Positions 11,770-23,440 of a stretch of 64,000 nucleotides of DNA are shown piece by piece. The DNA comes from Massospora cicadina (lineage: Eukaryota > Entomophthoromycota > Entomophthoromycetes > Entomophthorales > Entomophthoraceae). The first letter of the stretch is position 1, and each line of letters starts with the position of its first letter. Below the pieces are notes generated by a model, which searched no databases, was not told where the DNA came from, and saw only the letters and a program-made list of their open reading frames with translations. Where the stretch lies: assembly GCA_022478985.1 (NCBI GenBank), contig JAKSZP010009199.1:310001-374000 (forward strand), written 5' to 3'. Both the position numbers and the translations under genes were made by a program.

Positions 11770-12437
11770 AAAGCTTTTAATTTGCATCAAGAACATATAT
11801 GTGTTGAGGAAAGCAACAGCTTAAAAGCTGCATGTTGCTTCCAAAAACTCTTAAACCTAAGATCTGGTGAGGTGGAATAAATTTACAGTCTCAAACTTGA
11901 CTGTGTCAACGACTAACAGGGCTGAATAATCAGTTCATTATCAGCTTACTAAGCTTATTAATAACCTTAAAGATAAAACAAAAGGAAAGAAAAATATCAT
12001 ACAGCTTAATAAGCTTCACCATAATTCAACTTAGTATGATTTATAACCATACTAATAGCGGTTAAACAAACTTAAACAAAAATTTCTCTAAATCATTCAA
12101 CTCCCTAAAGTTAAACATGGTATGTGTTAGCTATAAATGTAGTTGGAGAAATGTTCTAAAAATACTCCACCCAACTGGACAAATACCTGATCAAGGGACC
12201 AAAAAGGTCACACTCAAAAAAAAAACACAACAATTTGAATTCAAAGGAGGAACCTCTCAGAAAACTAGAACAGCCTAGTCAAAAAGGATCAAAGCCTTCA
12301 AACCCTGAACCTGAATCTAAAGGAGCTAAAAGGGATTTTATTAAAAGGAATAAATCAATAATATTTTGAGGATCTTGATGTAGAGCATCCGGCTCAAATC
12401 AATTTTTAAAGTTTGACTTAAATATAGCAAGGATTTT
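11770..12437 (+). pseudogene. Element E internal region, left part
   Basis: Degraded coding-like DNA between the primer-binding site and chromovirus B. Near 12280-12400 one frame reads SNPEPESKGAKRDFIKRNKS and EDLDVEHPAQ. Joined across B it continues into DDDELGCIIDPPYC after 18570. No known domain recognised. Confidence 0.45.
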
Positions 12438-13333
12438 TGTTAGGAACTCAGCGTGCTATGTAAAGATCTGGCTTTTGGCATGGATATGCCAAGATCCACA
12501 AGAGCAGCCAAGGTCCACAAGGCATTGCTGGTTTCAATGTGCTCTGGGTGGGCGCGTTGGAAGGAAGTTTAGATAAGATCCAACCAAGTAATTTGTTGCC
12601 CATGTTTCGCGTTTACTTTATTAAAATAACTACAAAGAAATTTAATCAAATAGCTATTTTTTAATAAACTAAAATGGGAAATAGAATAATAAAAACTCAA
12701 CACCCTACCATTAGCAAGGTGCTGGCTATATGAGGAAAGGGGAGGAGTTAAAGGGCTATTAAGCCAAATTTGCGAAAGGAGGAGTGGTTTCCACTTTTAG
12801 ATCTATTAATTACTAGATTCACTTCTTGATTTTACCTCAATACTATAACTGAGGTTTCTAAGCTATCTCAGGATGATTTCCTGAATTCTGAATGGCTTAC
12901 TTTTTATCTTTGATTTCAGAATGGGTGTCAGGTTTAATCCCCATTTTTTGGCCCTTTCATTTTGACATTTTGCTTGAATTTCATCTTCTAGGTGAGTTTT
13001 CCTTTTCAATTGACTTCTGTTTGATATACCAATTGGAGACAGGGAATGGGGACTGTAGGTGGGGCTTCTTAATTAACTCAGCATCAAGATAAAGTTGCAT
13101 ATTTTTTCAAGTAAAAGCTTAAAGATTTTGACATTAAGATGGATTTTGCTTTTGGTAAGTGAGGGAGAGGAATGTGGCAAAAAGGGAGGGGCAGCGGCCA
13201 CCCATCTCTCATCTAGGATATTCCCTAGATCAGAGATCTGGATGAGAGGAAAGTACTTGGGATTTAAGCCCCTTTTGGTTTTAAAGGGTGCACACCCCTT
13301 TCAAGCTTGATGACTGGCCCCTGAGGCCTTAAA
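12438..13333 (-). repeat. 3' LTR of chromovirus B
   Basis: Aligns with 17675-18564 over its whole length. Shared landmarks are TGTTAGGAACYCAGC, GTTTCGCGTTTACTTTATTA, CAACACCCTACCATTAGC and CTGGCCCCTGAGGCC. On the minus strand it is preceded by a purine-rich tract near 13334-13350 (GGAAAGGGTAAT). The inner edge is uncertain by a few bases. Confidence 0.88.
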
Positions 13334-13399
13334 TTACCCTTTCCTTGAAAGGTAGGGCTCACGCCCCCTTCAGGAGCTTTTTCAGGGAATGATTTTTTG

Positions 13400-14800
13400 T
13401 GATGAGTGGGTATTTTGATAGCAGCTATGGTTGCGGAATTGGGTGGATCAGGTGAAGGAGCATTTGGATTCCCGTTGTGAATCTCCTCCAGTAACTCCTG
13501 AGAGTTTTTACAGTTCTTGGAGAGTACCCAGCTGTTTTCATATGCTTGATATTCCTTCCACGACACCAGTTAGTGCACTTTCCATTTAGCCCGCCTGGAA
13601 TCCAAAAAAATTCTACCTCAAATTCAGAACTTACTCCACCATGATGGTCTCAATTTCCACTGGCTTTTTTCCTTTAAAAGGAGAGAGTGAGGAAGCATGA
13701 AACAAGGTATATATTTTCCAATGAGGGGGTAGTCTAAATGAAAAGCATCATTGTTCAGGCTCTTGGCAATAGAGAATGGTCCTGCCCTTTTATAAGCTAA
13801 TTATCACATGGTACCTTGAGGTGCAGACTCTTAGAGTCCACCATCAAAAAATCCCCTTTATGATAGTTGAGTTCCTCACGTCACTTCTTATCTGCAAATT
13901 GCTTCGCGTTATTGGTTGATTTAGTCAATTGGTTCTGGATTTGTTGGTGGACTTTCTTGATGTATGTGATAGAGGTATCTGCTTTAGGAATCTTACTCTG
14001 GTCTGAGGTCCAATGGTGAAAGCAGTGCTTTATCACAGATTGGCCTACAAAGGGGACGCTCCCATTGACAAATGTTGAGTTTTGTTATAGAAATGGGCTT
14101 GAAGAAGGTCTACTGCCCATGTGTTTTATGAAATATAGCTGCGTAGCATCAGAGATTGCTGCTTTAATGACTGATTAGTACGCTCCATTTGGCCATTTGA
14201 TTGGAGTTGATAGGATGAGGATCTGCAAGGCTTGATTTTTGAAATGCTGCACAAGGCCTTCTAAAACTGAAATGTAAACTGATGTCCCCTGTCATTGATT
14301 ATTCCCTGGGAACATCAACAAGGCAAATACTTGTGCTACAAACTGTTCCATGCCCTCATAAGTAGTGGTTGTCAAACAATGGATAAAGATAGCATATTTT
14401 TGTCAAGCAATCTACTACCACCGTGATTGCATCATACTCATGAGATATGGGTAAGCTTTCAGTGAAGTTTACTGACAACGATGCCCATGTCCCTTTCGCC
14501 TGCTAATTGAGGGTGAAAAAAGCTGTTTCGTCCTGTCCTATCTGGCTTGGACCTGGGAAAGACTAAGCATTACTCAATCCAGGTGGAACCTCCTTTGTCA
14601 TCCCATACTAATCATATTCACGCTTAATTAAATTGATACATCTTTTCACGCCAGGATGACCCATGTTTTTGGGATCATGATTAGCCCTTATGAAGCGTGA
14701 ACGCATCTCATAAGGAAACCATACTTTTTCTCAAAATATATAACCTATCCTTTTGGCAATACCATTCAGAAGGGGCTTTATCAGCATCATTTTCTCTAGG
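13400..14800 (-). pseudogene. Integrase and chromodomain of chromovirus B
   Basis: Minus-strand reading gives VAQVFALLMFPG with a shifted DRGxQFT (second Asp), then SNGQMERTNQSLKQ near 14160-14215 (third acidic residue). The C-terminal module follows with FRLPPHWKIYTLFHASSLSP. The chromodomain is at about 13440-13570 (SWKEYQAYENSWVLSKNC, then ELLEEIHNGNPNAPSPDPP), the best preserved part of the element. The chromodomain is the usual C-terminal tail of chromovirus integrase. Several frameshifts. Confidence 0.85.
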
Positions 14801-15239
14801 AGGTCTCTCCCTTAAGGATCAGTAGATTGGGATGCCAAAGCAGAATCTAAGAGAGAACCTTTGGTGTCAAGAGATACCTGGACAGAGTCAGATGGAGTGA
14901 CTTCATTCACTGACTCAGATGGAAGATTCAGGATAATAGCGTCCAGATAAGAACCCTCATTAACAGGGCTTTATAGAATCAAAGGAGTATTCGGGGTAAT
15001 GAGAAACATGGACTTACAGGATTTGGCTTGGATTTGGGCTTAGGGGTTGGGGTTGGAATGCAACCACAGCAATGTATGGATATGGAGGAGCAATGTCTTG
15101 TTCAGGGGGAAGCACTGTGACTGATTTTGAGTCCATATATCCAATGGGCCTCCTTAGTGATACGTGGCTCAAAATATTAAGAAAAATATGGGTGGCCCCT
15201 TTGACAAACATACTTGAAATAAAAACTCAAAAAAGGTCA

Positions 15240-16430
15240 TAATGAGTTCTGGTCTGCCTGTGAGCCAGCTTCTGAGGAGTCTGATAATAAGTGAGGGACT
15301 TGTGATCTTTGCTCACAACCACAGTGTGATTGGCCCCCTGTATCAGGTACCGCTAATGCATCAGAGACCAAGAAACCATCGACAGCTCTTAATCATAAAA
15401 GGCTTAGGCACTCTCTGTGGTGCTGAACTTCATAGAGAAGTAAGCCCTTTTGGTTCTCACCTCTCATGTTCCTGCATAATCAAAGCCCTCACTGCCGTGC
15501 CAGAGACATCACCTGATGAAATAAATGGTTTATCTTCATCAGCATGACGAAGAACAGGGGTAGTGGTGAAAACCTCCTATATTGCCTCAAAGGCCTGTTA
15601 GCATTCTGGGGTCCAAAAATGAGGCGTTCTTGCCTGTGAAAGTAGAAGAGGTGAGGCCAGCTCTAGAATGGCAGAGGAGAACATTTTATGAAGTGTACCA
15701 GATCCTAAGAAGCTCCACAGTTCTTTATGTGTCACAGGATCAGGCCATGAGCGATTGGCGTCCACCAAGAAGGCACAATGAAATGACCATCTTTTAAGAT
15801 CAGATTTTCTAGGAATTGGACTTTGTACTTAAAGGAACTCGCATTTAGATGGCTTAGCAACCAGACCAGTTTTCTGGAGGGCTGCAGCCACTTCTACCAA
15901 ATCCTTGCTGTGTTGTTCACCATTGGGTGAGTGTATTAATATTTCATCCACATAAGCAATTGCAAGAGAGTTTTTGAGATCCCCAAGACATAATCTATTA
16001 GGCGCTGAAATACTGCATGGGCATTTTATAAACCAAAGCATAACTTTAAAATGGTAAATAACATAACAGGTGAAAATTGCAGTCTGCCACTCCTGGCCAG
16101 CCTAGACCCGCACTTGATGGAAAACGTTCATCAGATCCAGTTTAGAGAACACCTTTGATTTAGAAATTGCTTGGGAAAATGCGGCCTCCAAGGGCAAAGG
16201 GTCAGGATCAGGAATGTCAAATTGTTCAAGTGCCCATAAGACGCCCATGGTCTAAAAGCAACATCTGGTTTCTGGGCGAAGACCACAGGAGAGGACACAG
16301 AAGAGGTTTTCTTGGCCATACACCCCTTTGCTACCATGTCATCAATCCACGCCTTTAAGCCTGGTCTTCTGAAAGCTTGTAGGGATATAGGAGACAATTG
16401 AATTTGATCAGGTCCAGAATCAACTAGAAA
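15240..16430 (-). pseudogene. Reverse transcriptase-RNase H of chromovirus B
   Basis: Minus strand. 16131-16397 reads LKAWIDDMVAKGCMAKKTS, VVFAQKPDVAFRP and YGHLNNLT (the RT region with the KPDGxxRxxxDYRxLN motif). 15829-16041 reads IAYVDEILIHSPNGEQHSK, so the YxDD box is YVDE with its second Asp lost. KPSKCEF follows. RNase H is expected near 15240-15640, where the frames are weak. The second-Asp change alone should abolish polymerase activity. Confidence 0.85.
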
Positions 16431-16829
16431 CTCAGATTCAATTCTGAGTGATCAGGAAACTTATTGTCCCTTTTACGTCAAAACCTGGCATGAAAGGAGC
16501 GAGACTAAGTGGCAAATTAAGCAGCTTGTACAATATCTGTAGAATTGTATTCTATGGTATTCCTATCGCACTGCGTGTTGATAGAGTGGGAATAAAGGGC
16601 ATTTCCCCTGAGTGAGCATTGGAGGAGAATGCTGACATATTGAGCTCCAAGTTAATACTCACTAACTGGCGGCGCCACAACCCTACCCCTAAAATTTACT
16701 GCGTAAAATAAGTAGGGATTGCCGCGAATTGTGCTATAATTTCATATCTGTAGGCCACAAAGCGCAAGGGTTTACTAAAAAGGGAGCTTTAACATAGGGA
16801 CCCGTGAAGCCTCAAAGGTAGGCAGACCT

Positions 16830-17000
16830 GAAATGAAATCAAGATTGAAAACTTCCAAACTCTATTGTCAATGGAGTTCCCTGTGGCACCAGTATCCAAG
16901 AAAGCAGTTACAGTTATTATCCGTTGTCCTATATGAATATGAGTGAACAAGAATTAATCACCATCCACGTTATTCAACGCATCAAGGGAGCACAGGATTG
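16830..17000 (-). pseudogene. Aspartic protease of chromovirus B
   Basis: Minus-strand frame IGQRIITVTAFLDTGATGNSI carries an intact LDTGAT active-site motif at about 16885-16902. It precedes RT in polyprotein order. Surrounding frames are interrupted. Confidence 0.75.
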
Positions 17001-17674
17001 AACCAGAATTGTAAAAACTTGATGGGGGCGCACCCTGCTGACCCCATTGGTAAATTGAGTGGCTAATGCAGCTGCCTAAGCATAAGACAAAGGTGGAGAC
17101 TTAGGGTCTGCAGGGTTATATAAGGGCCGCACTTTCGTAAAATTCCAATAAAAAGGATCTACATGACGTGAAACCTATACCTACTTGACAAGCGTGATCT
17201 GGTTGGGAGTGATAGCTGGGGCTGATAGGTTTATGCTGAAAGCAACCTTTCTCAACAGGGAATTTGAAAGATCTCACATGTTGGTCTGCTTTATCACACT
17301 TCTTGAATTTTCAGGGGCATTGAGCACTATAGTCAAGAGTGTGGGGTCCAACCATCCTCAGAACTATTCACCATCCATCCACCTGTATCTCCTTTGTTGT
17401 CAAAATTCAACACCTGGTGGTGGCTTAACGTTAGCAAACTAGGGGGATCCACAAACTCTGGCCGGTTAAGGTGAGGTGAGGGAGACAAAGGTTTGTGGGC
17501 TGCGCTACCCAAGATAATAGGGCATGCTGTATTATTATAAAAAGAGTAAACCCTGGACAATAGATGTTGAGCATTTATAAGAGGGAAAGTAAACTTTGTA
17601 TGGTGGCAGAGTCATTTAACGCCACAAGGTTTTGAACCAACAACTTCCCCTTTATACCATTAGTTGGGCTATAA
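17001..17674 (-). other. Probable gag region of chromovirus B
   Basis: Lies between the protease and the 5' LTR on the minus strand. The frame near 17240-17330 has a cysteine-rich stretch (CPxKFKKCDKADQHV) that might be a corrupted nucleocapsid finger. Otherwise no recognisable motif. The 5-bp region next to the LTR (17670-17674) did not match a tRNA primer I recognise. Confidence 0.3.
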
Positions 17675-18564
17675 TGTTAGGAACCCAGCATGCTATGGAA
17701 AACCTGGATTTTGGCGTGAGTACGCCAAGACACACAGGAGCAGTCAATAACAAAAGGAATCTCTGATTTCAATATGCTCTGGGTAGGCGCTTTGGAAGGG
17801 GTTTGATTATAGTTTAGCCCTTTAAGTTGTTGCCCACGTTTCGCGTTTACTTTATTAAAATAACTACTTAGAGAGTCTTACAAATAGCTATTTTTTAATA
17901 AACTAAAATGGGAAATAGGATAAGAAAAACCCAACACCCTACCATTAGCAGGGTGCTGGACTATATAAGGAAAAGAGAGGAGCTAAAAGGATACAAGGCC
18001 AAATCATGATAGGGGGAGTGGTTTCCACTTTTAGATCTATTAATTACTGGATTCACTTCTTGATTTTGCCTCAATACTATAACTGAGGTTTCTAAGCTAT
18101 CTCAGGATGATATCCTGAATTCTGAATGTCTTACTTTTTATCTTTGATTTCAGAATGGGTGTCAGGTTTGATCCCCATTTTTGGCCCTTTCATTTTGACA
18201 TTTTGCTTGAATTTCATCTTCTAGGTGAGTTTTCCCCTTTTCATTTAACTTCTGGTTTAATACCAATTGGAGAAAGGGAATGAGGACTATGAAGGGGGAT
18301 TTTTAACTCTTCTAAGATTATTACAATGTTGAAGATTTTTTTAAATAAAAACTTAAGATTTTGAGCTAAGGTGGATTTTGGTTGGGGGAAGTGAGGGGGA
18401 AGAATGTGGCAAAAAGGGAGGGGCAGCGGCCACCCATCTTTCATCTAGGATATGCCCTAGGTCATCAAACTGGATGAAGGAATAGCCTTGGGATTAGTCC
18501 CTTTTTGGTTATAAAGGGATGCACACCACTGTCCAGCTTGATGGCTGGCCCCTGAGGCCTTTCA
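17675..18564 (-). repeat. 5' LTR of chromovirus B
   Basis: 890 bp from TGTTAGGAACCC to CCTGAGGCCTTTCA (plus-strand reading), followed by the target-site duplication ATTTT. It matches 12438-13333. Confidence 0.9.
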
Positions 18565-18569
18565 ATTTT

Positions 18570-20527
18570 GATGATGATGAACTTGGCTGTATAATAGATC
18601 CGCCTTACTGTATATAGCAATCGAAGAATCTTTTTGAAAGTCATTTTACTGAAGAATTAACGCATAAAATTCTTTCTCCAATCGAAATCACAAATAACAA
18701 CTTTTTTTACTAATATTCCTTTTATAGGTGCTCTACAAAATTATTTAACTGATGAGGCTAATGAAATTCTAAAGATCTCTACCAGTCAACCTGACTTAAT
18801 TTGATCAGAAAAAGGTTTAGGATGCTTATGCCCATGTAAATTTTTGCAGTTTGATGTTGAAGAATTATAACCACCTGATTCAAAGATAGATATTGATGAT
18901 ATGTACTCAAATGCTAACGCATATTTTGGGCAACTAGACCTAATCTTCTAAATTATATCCTTTTCCACTCTGATGACTTAGAAAAAGAAATAAAAAAGAA
19001 TTTTATTTGCTATTTAAATCTAAAAAAGCCAAAAATTAATGAATGAGCATCATCAGAGCAATTGGACCAATAAAATTGACCCAACAAGTCCAGAGCTATA
19101 TTCTACATTTGATGATAGCATAAAACCTCGCGAATTCCAGATATGCACAATACCAATTAGTGCATCAAAATGTCCAAAGCGGCGGGTAAATTGCCCAAGA
19201 CTTACCTTTTCTCAAGTAGCAATAACTTGATGACGCCCCACTTCAAGTCAGACACTTGTTGATTCAAGCAGCTCCACACCAAAGATTAGGCAAGATATTA
19301 CTAAAGATGAAGTATCAAAATTACTTGGTTCAGACCTCAAGTAGGAATGATGCCAGTTCTAAAAGAATGAAGCCCATGAATCTGAGGACTTAGGAAATGG
19401 AACAGCAGAGGACATAGATCAATCCATTGACATAAGAAAACTTACAAGTGAGACACCGCCTATTGAGCATTTTCAAGAACTGGGATTTATCCCTGAAGTT
19501 GGGAATAATGTTGATAACCAAGATGAGCTATGCCACGCAGACCACATTTTCACCAGCCTAGGCTGCATAAACATGAGTCCTCAAATGTCCCATCTCTCTA
19601 TTTAGAAGTGATCAAATTGTATAAGGATAATAGTATTTAAGCCCTCTGACAGAAGGTTGGAAGTTTGGATGGCAAGATCATATCCCTACTCAATGAGCTT
19701 GCTAGCCTATCCCAGACTATTGACGAGATCAAGAAGGAGGGTGATACCATCTAGTACTAAAAAAAGAAGGAGGGTGATAGCTCTGCTGAGGTCCATATGC
19801 CTGGACAGGAGGTGGACGTCTTCAAAGGATTGAAGCTATTAATGCTGGGCAGCTAACCCAGAACTTAATATGGTCCATCTACCATGAGATCATGTCAGCG
19901 TTCTTGTCTCCCTAGACCAAAACCAAGGTTGGCTTCCTGAGGCCCAAGATTACCTTCACCCATCAGGAGGCCATCTTCTCTGAGGTGTGCGTGATATTGT
20001 AAAATCTTATCATCCTCAACCAATTAATTACTGACAGCCACTACAGCCACTCCGCCTTTGTTGTTCTCGGGCTGACTTGCAAGGATGAGGCTGGCAAGGA
20101 CAAGACGCTGCTCTCCTTCACTATTGACCACCAACTATGCAAACAGCAGTTTGAGCATTTTTTCTCAAATCAAGATCTAAAACCCTCAGCTTTCTCATCA
20201 GCGCCGATGTTTTGGATATCCTGCAGTATGAATACCTTGGCCAACAGATCAGCAACCCATCTCAAGAGGTTCAGATGATCACCCATGACATTATTAACAA
20301 CAACCAACGCCATAGCACTCAAAACCAAACTGAGCCGGTTCAGTCATAGACTAACTATTTTAAGATGAGCATTATCAGCCTTCAATTTAAAATACATTAG
20401 TCAAATAACCAAAAGAACGGGAAAAAATAGTACATTTACTAATATTAAAATAACATTTAAGATACTTCAACAACCAATTATATATCAATTAATTTGTAAG
20501 CGACCAAGACTTGCTCCCCAAGGACAA
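18570..20527 (+). pseudogene. Element E internal region, right part: unknown coding remnant with coiled coil
   Basis: Interrupted plus-strand coding-like DNA without RT, protease or integrase motifs. Readable pieces include DDDELGCIIDPPYC at the left edge. A likely coiled coil lies near 19640-19745 (KVGSLDGKIISLLNELASLS, then QTIDEIKKEGD). Acidic and Pro-rich stretches precede it. This may be a derived Gag-like protein of a non-autonomous element, or a captured host sequence. I do not recognise the family. Confidence 0.45.
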
Positions 20528-20543
20528 GGTTTGAGGGGGGCTC
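20528..20543 (+). other. Polypurine tract of element E
   Basis: GGTTTGAGGGGGGCTC lies directly before the 3' LTR start TGTTGGG at 20544. It resembles the tract of element D (CCTTGAGGGGGGCAT before 54466). Confidence 0.65.
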
Positions 20544-20605
20544 TGTTGGGATTCTCACTATGCAAGGTGGAAGTCTTGTTCCAGGTTTAAGATCAACAGA
20601 TACCA
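20544..20605 (+). repeat. 3' LTR of element E, first piece
   Basis: Starts TGTTGGGATTCTCAC and matches 11178 onward. It is interrupted after ATCAACAGATACCA by the LINE-like element I and resumes at 22496-23021. Confidence 0.82.
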
Positions 20606-22495
20606 TTTTTTCTTTGCTTCAATACCTAAATTGAAGCCAAATTTGGATTTTTTATATAAAATACAAAAACGAACGCTTGATCAAGCCAAAACTTACAGAT
20701 GTCAATGCAATCAACGTCTGCTGCCCCAGCTTGGGGTGGTGGTGCGCCACCATCTGGAGTCTTTCAGCCGCTGCCATAGCACACCTGAGATTGCTCTTCT
20801 AGCCCTCCTAACGCTACTTGGAGTTATGTCCCCCGGGACTTGGCCCACCACCTCACAACCTCCCAGGCGGTGCTCCAGAGCCCTTTGGTGCTCCCACAAA
20901 ACAATTTACATTGTGGCCTCCAGGTCATTTATGGGAATCTCTTCCCATATGCATGTGTGGCCATTATCAAGTTGGCCACGGCAGATTTTAAACACACTAG
21001 CTATATTGACTTCCACTCCTATAAGGGGTACCTTAATTTCAGCTTCCATTCAGAAGCCAATGCAGTGGCAGCAGCTAAGTTGCAATCGTTTTAAAAAAGC
21101 CCCTCCCCACTGTTCAAAACCAGCTCCCAGATGAGGCTATTTTGGTGGTCTAGTTTGATAGGTTGCCCTCCCATCTCCCCCCAAAAGCCTCCACCATGAG
21201 CTCGTGGAGGGTTTTGCCATTTATGTGAAGACCCCATGTTGCACTTTGTGGTTCCAAATGGGGCAGATCATCTGGCAGGGCCTCACGCCTTTGCGACAAT
21301 ATGCCCATTTTATCGCAATTCCCATCTCCAGATTCCCCTACACTTTTTTTGGATCTGCCCTTGATCACCCATTATGGGCGCGCATCAAAAACGGCAGCAC
21401 CATTTGCCCCTTTTGCTTTGAGCTTGACCACTCAAAGTGCAAGTGCCCTACAGGTTCCACTTCCACTGCTCATACCTCAGGCGTTGGGCCCACAACCGTT
21501 TCGCCCAAATTTTTTGAATGGGGATTGATCCTCCCACCCCCAACCTCAGGGAAATTTGGCGCTGCTCCAAAAGCGATAGCCAATCAAAACAAAATTTTTA
21601 GAAATTTAATGCAAATTTGACCAGATTATGGAATCCTGAGTTGATCACTGAACCAGTTTCATCTGAGCTGCTGTGGTCAACAGCACACGGCCAATCAGCT
21701 CCTGCCACTGCCCCAATTCTGGTGACTGGCCAGTGCTGGCTGAATCCAATCCATTTGAGGCTTTTAAACAGATTGATGAAGAGGAATGGCTATACCATGT
21801 GAAACGGAAATTACTTTGGAGGTTTTCTTCGTTGACCCTCCCAATTTGCATCCCCACCATTTTCGCCCTTGAAACGGTTTTCCAATTGAAAAGATTATTA
21901 ATCAAATAGTAGTTGAGGCTGAAGCTGCCCCTGACAACATCCTACTTCGCCAGCAACTTCATGGCAATGGAGCCCCTTGTTGAGGGTATTCCTATCCCCA
22001 ATTTTCACCATTATTTTGAGGAAGATACAAAGTATGAAATTGAGGAGCTTGCTTTTGGTGCGAGTTGCTCTTGCATTGATGCAGCAAAAACTTATCTTTT
22101 TGACCCCAAAAGAACCCAAAACTTACCAGCACATCAAGTCATCTACTTGTGAGCCTGCTGTCATCACTTTCGCTGAGCACCAACTTTCTCAATATGTGAA
22201 GCAATGGATACTGCTGGTCTCATCAACGAAGGAAACCCACAATTATACTTCCTTATGCCACATGTTACTGGTGCTCCTACCCCAATGTTGTCTTCCATGG
22301 TCTACCAGCTAAATTGAGTGCTGGACAAAAGTTTTCCCAAAGCTTCCTCACCTTCTGATATGGCTTCCTAGCCTGTTAGCTGAGGGGCCATATCAGGAAT
22401 TTTTTTATTTCTAATACTCCCTTTGTTTGGCCCATTTGCAAATAAAGATGCGTGGCGGCCCCCTTTGGGTTGTGCACCACTATTGCTAAAAAAGC
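20606..22495 (+). mobile_element. Element I: ORF1-only LINE-like retroelement in E's 3' LTR
   Basis: A 1,890-bp insertion flanked by a perfect 13-bp target-site duplication TCAACAGATACCA (20593-20605 and 22496-22508). Long duplications and the absence of terminal repeats point to target-primed reverse transcription, as in LINEs. It begins TTTTTTCTTTGCTTCAAT, similar to the start of element J. It contains only an ORF1-type protein with an RRM-like part and a CCHC knuckle. There is no endonuclease or RT. Its size equals that of J (about 1.93 kb), so the short form is probably a family and not random 5' truncation. It ends GCTAAAAAAG. Confidence 0.85.
20699..22370 (+). pseudogene. ORF1p-like RNA-binding protein of element I
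   Basis: Start chosen at the ATG near 20699 (MSMQSTSAAPAWGGGAPP). The frame then hops: DLAHHLTTSQAVLQSPLVLP, GLQVIYGNLFPYACVAIIKL, then SYKGYLNFSFHSEANAVAAA. That last stretch looks like an RNP1-type strand of an RRM fold. A CCHC zinc knuckle follows at 21405-21446 (CPFCFELDHSKCKC, spacing C-x2-C-x4-H-x4-C). LINE ORF1 proteins with RRM plus CCHC bind the element RNA. At least four frameshifts. Homologous pieces occur in elements J, K and L. Confidence 0.72.
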
Positions 22496-23021
22496 TCAAC
22501 AGATACCAATATGCTGAACTTGATTTCCAAGATGCTCAAATGGTCTGATAAGTCCCAGATTATTGTTTGATTTGGTTCAAGTAATCTTATTATTAGAAAT
22601 CAATGCATTAAGTTTTAGAATTCAATTGGATTTACACAAACTTATACGATTCCTACAATTTTATTTTAACACCTAGTTTTATTAAATCATAAGGCGATAG
22701 TCCAACTCCCCTCTAAATATATAAAACTATTTTACATCCATCCTCACATTGGAATATTCTCTTGAATCTGCAGATCATGTGACTCTACTATGTGTTATTA
22801 TAATGATTGTTCTTATCCACAATAACTTCCTGAATCCCTTAGCACTTATAGATAGTGATTTTATAATTCTATAGATTATTCACACTATTAGTAATATAAA
22901 TGCGTAATTTTAGGCATATATTAAAATTAATTAAGCCACAAAGCTACTCATGAGAGCAAACTTTGGAGCGCTCCCTTCAGAAGGATGTGCCACCAGTGCT
23001 TCTCTTCTGACATCCCAAATA
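22496..23021 (+). repeat. 3' LTR of element E, second piece
   Basis: Resumes after element I with its copy of the duplicated target. It follows the 5' LTR through AATGGTCTGATAAG, ATAAGGCGATNGTCCAA and CACAATAACTTCCTG to its end near CCCAAATA (23021). Confidence 0.82.
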
Positions 23022-23440
23022 TCTTTCTCTTGCATACAGATAATCATTAAGCATTAACATATTATAATCAATTTCAATGTTTATATATAAATCGTAATTG
23101 GGGTTGTTATGGACCTCAGAATGTTTTTTAAGCAGTTCAAAATTTAAAAATTTCACAAAAATAGCTTACTTTTAAAGAAATACTTCTTTGAAACACCATA
23201 TGTTGATTTCTTATGTTCAAGATTTAGAAACTGCACTAAGTTGCTTTGTGAGACCTTGTTTTTCTTATCTTGAAACCAAGGAGTGCTGCTGGCTTTTGTA
23301 TAACTCTAACGGTGGTGCAGGGACAAAAACCCCCACATTATATTTATACCTACACAAGCTACTGGTCTTCAAAAGTGTTTTCCTTATGTGGACAATTACA
23401 TGGTTAGTCTTTTCAAACCCTCAGTCAATTACTAATTAGA
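23022..23440 (+). repeat. 3' LTR of element C, third piece
   Basis: Starts at the far side of element E. CATACAGATAATCATTAAGC aligns with CATGCAGATAATCAATTAGC near 3999. Similarity continues through GTTTTTCTTATCTTGAAACCA and GGACAATTACATGG to about ACTAATTA (23440). Confidence 0.75.

Larger units (their letters stand above)
12438..18564 (-). mobile_element. Chromovirus B (Ty3/gypsy), complete but dead, minus strand, nested in E
   Basis: A 6,127-bp element with TG...CA ends and a perfect 5-bp target-site duplication ATTTT (12433-12437 and 18565-18569). Two LTRs of about 890 bp lie at 12438-13333 and 17675-18564. Between them, on the minus strand, are protease, RT, RNase H, integrase and chromodomain in the standard chromovirus order. 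Stops and frameshifts occur throughout, so it cannot move on its own. It sits inside the internal region of element E, and is therefore younger than E. Confidence 0.93.
11178..23021 (+). mobile_element. Element E: LTR retrotransposon without visible pol, nested in C
   Basis: Bounded by two LTRs starting TGTTGGGATTCTC (11178 and 20544). The 5' LTR is 575 bp, and the 3' LTR is about 585 bp after removing a 1.9-kb insertion. It has a primer-binding-site candidate at 11756-11769 and a polypurine tract (GGTTTGAGGGGGGCTC, ending at 20543). Once chromovirus B (12438-18564) is removed, the internal part is only about 2.6 kb. It has no protease, RT, RNase H or integrase signal. E is therefore probably a non-autonomous LTR element. 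It interrupts element C's 3' LTR. A target-site duplication was not clear. Confidence 0.78.
3558..23440 (+). mobile_element. Element C: Ty3/gypsy LTR retrotransposon, split by nested insertions
   Basis: A full element by structure. The 5' LTR (from 3558) and the 3' LTR (from 9945) both begin TGTAAYGATCTGA. Between them lie remnants of protease, RT, RNase H and integrase on the plus strand. The 3' LTR is cut twice: by a solo LTR at 10196-10978 and by element E at 11178-23021. Its last third reappears at 23022-23440. The reassembled length of the 3' LTR pieces (about 860 bp) agrees with the 5' LTR (about 850 bp). All open frames are broken. No clear target-site duplication was found, because the outer 3' edge is only approximate. 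Confidence 0.8.

Noticed and set aside
19640..19800. Tandem repeat of AAGAAGGAGGGTGATA in element E
   Set aside because: Two adjacent copies of a short purine-rich segment (19731-19778) fit a simple slippage duplication with no sign of function.
11173..23031. A 5-bp target-site duplication for element E (CTCTA / TCTTT or CTCTT)
   Set aside because: The right-hand match does not sit at the LTR end, and the bases differ. Not reported as a duplication.
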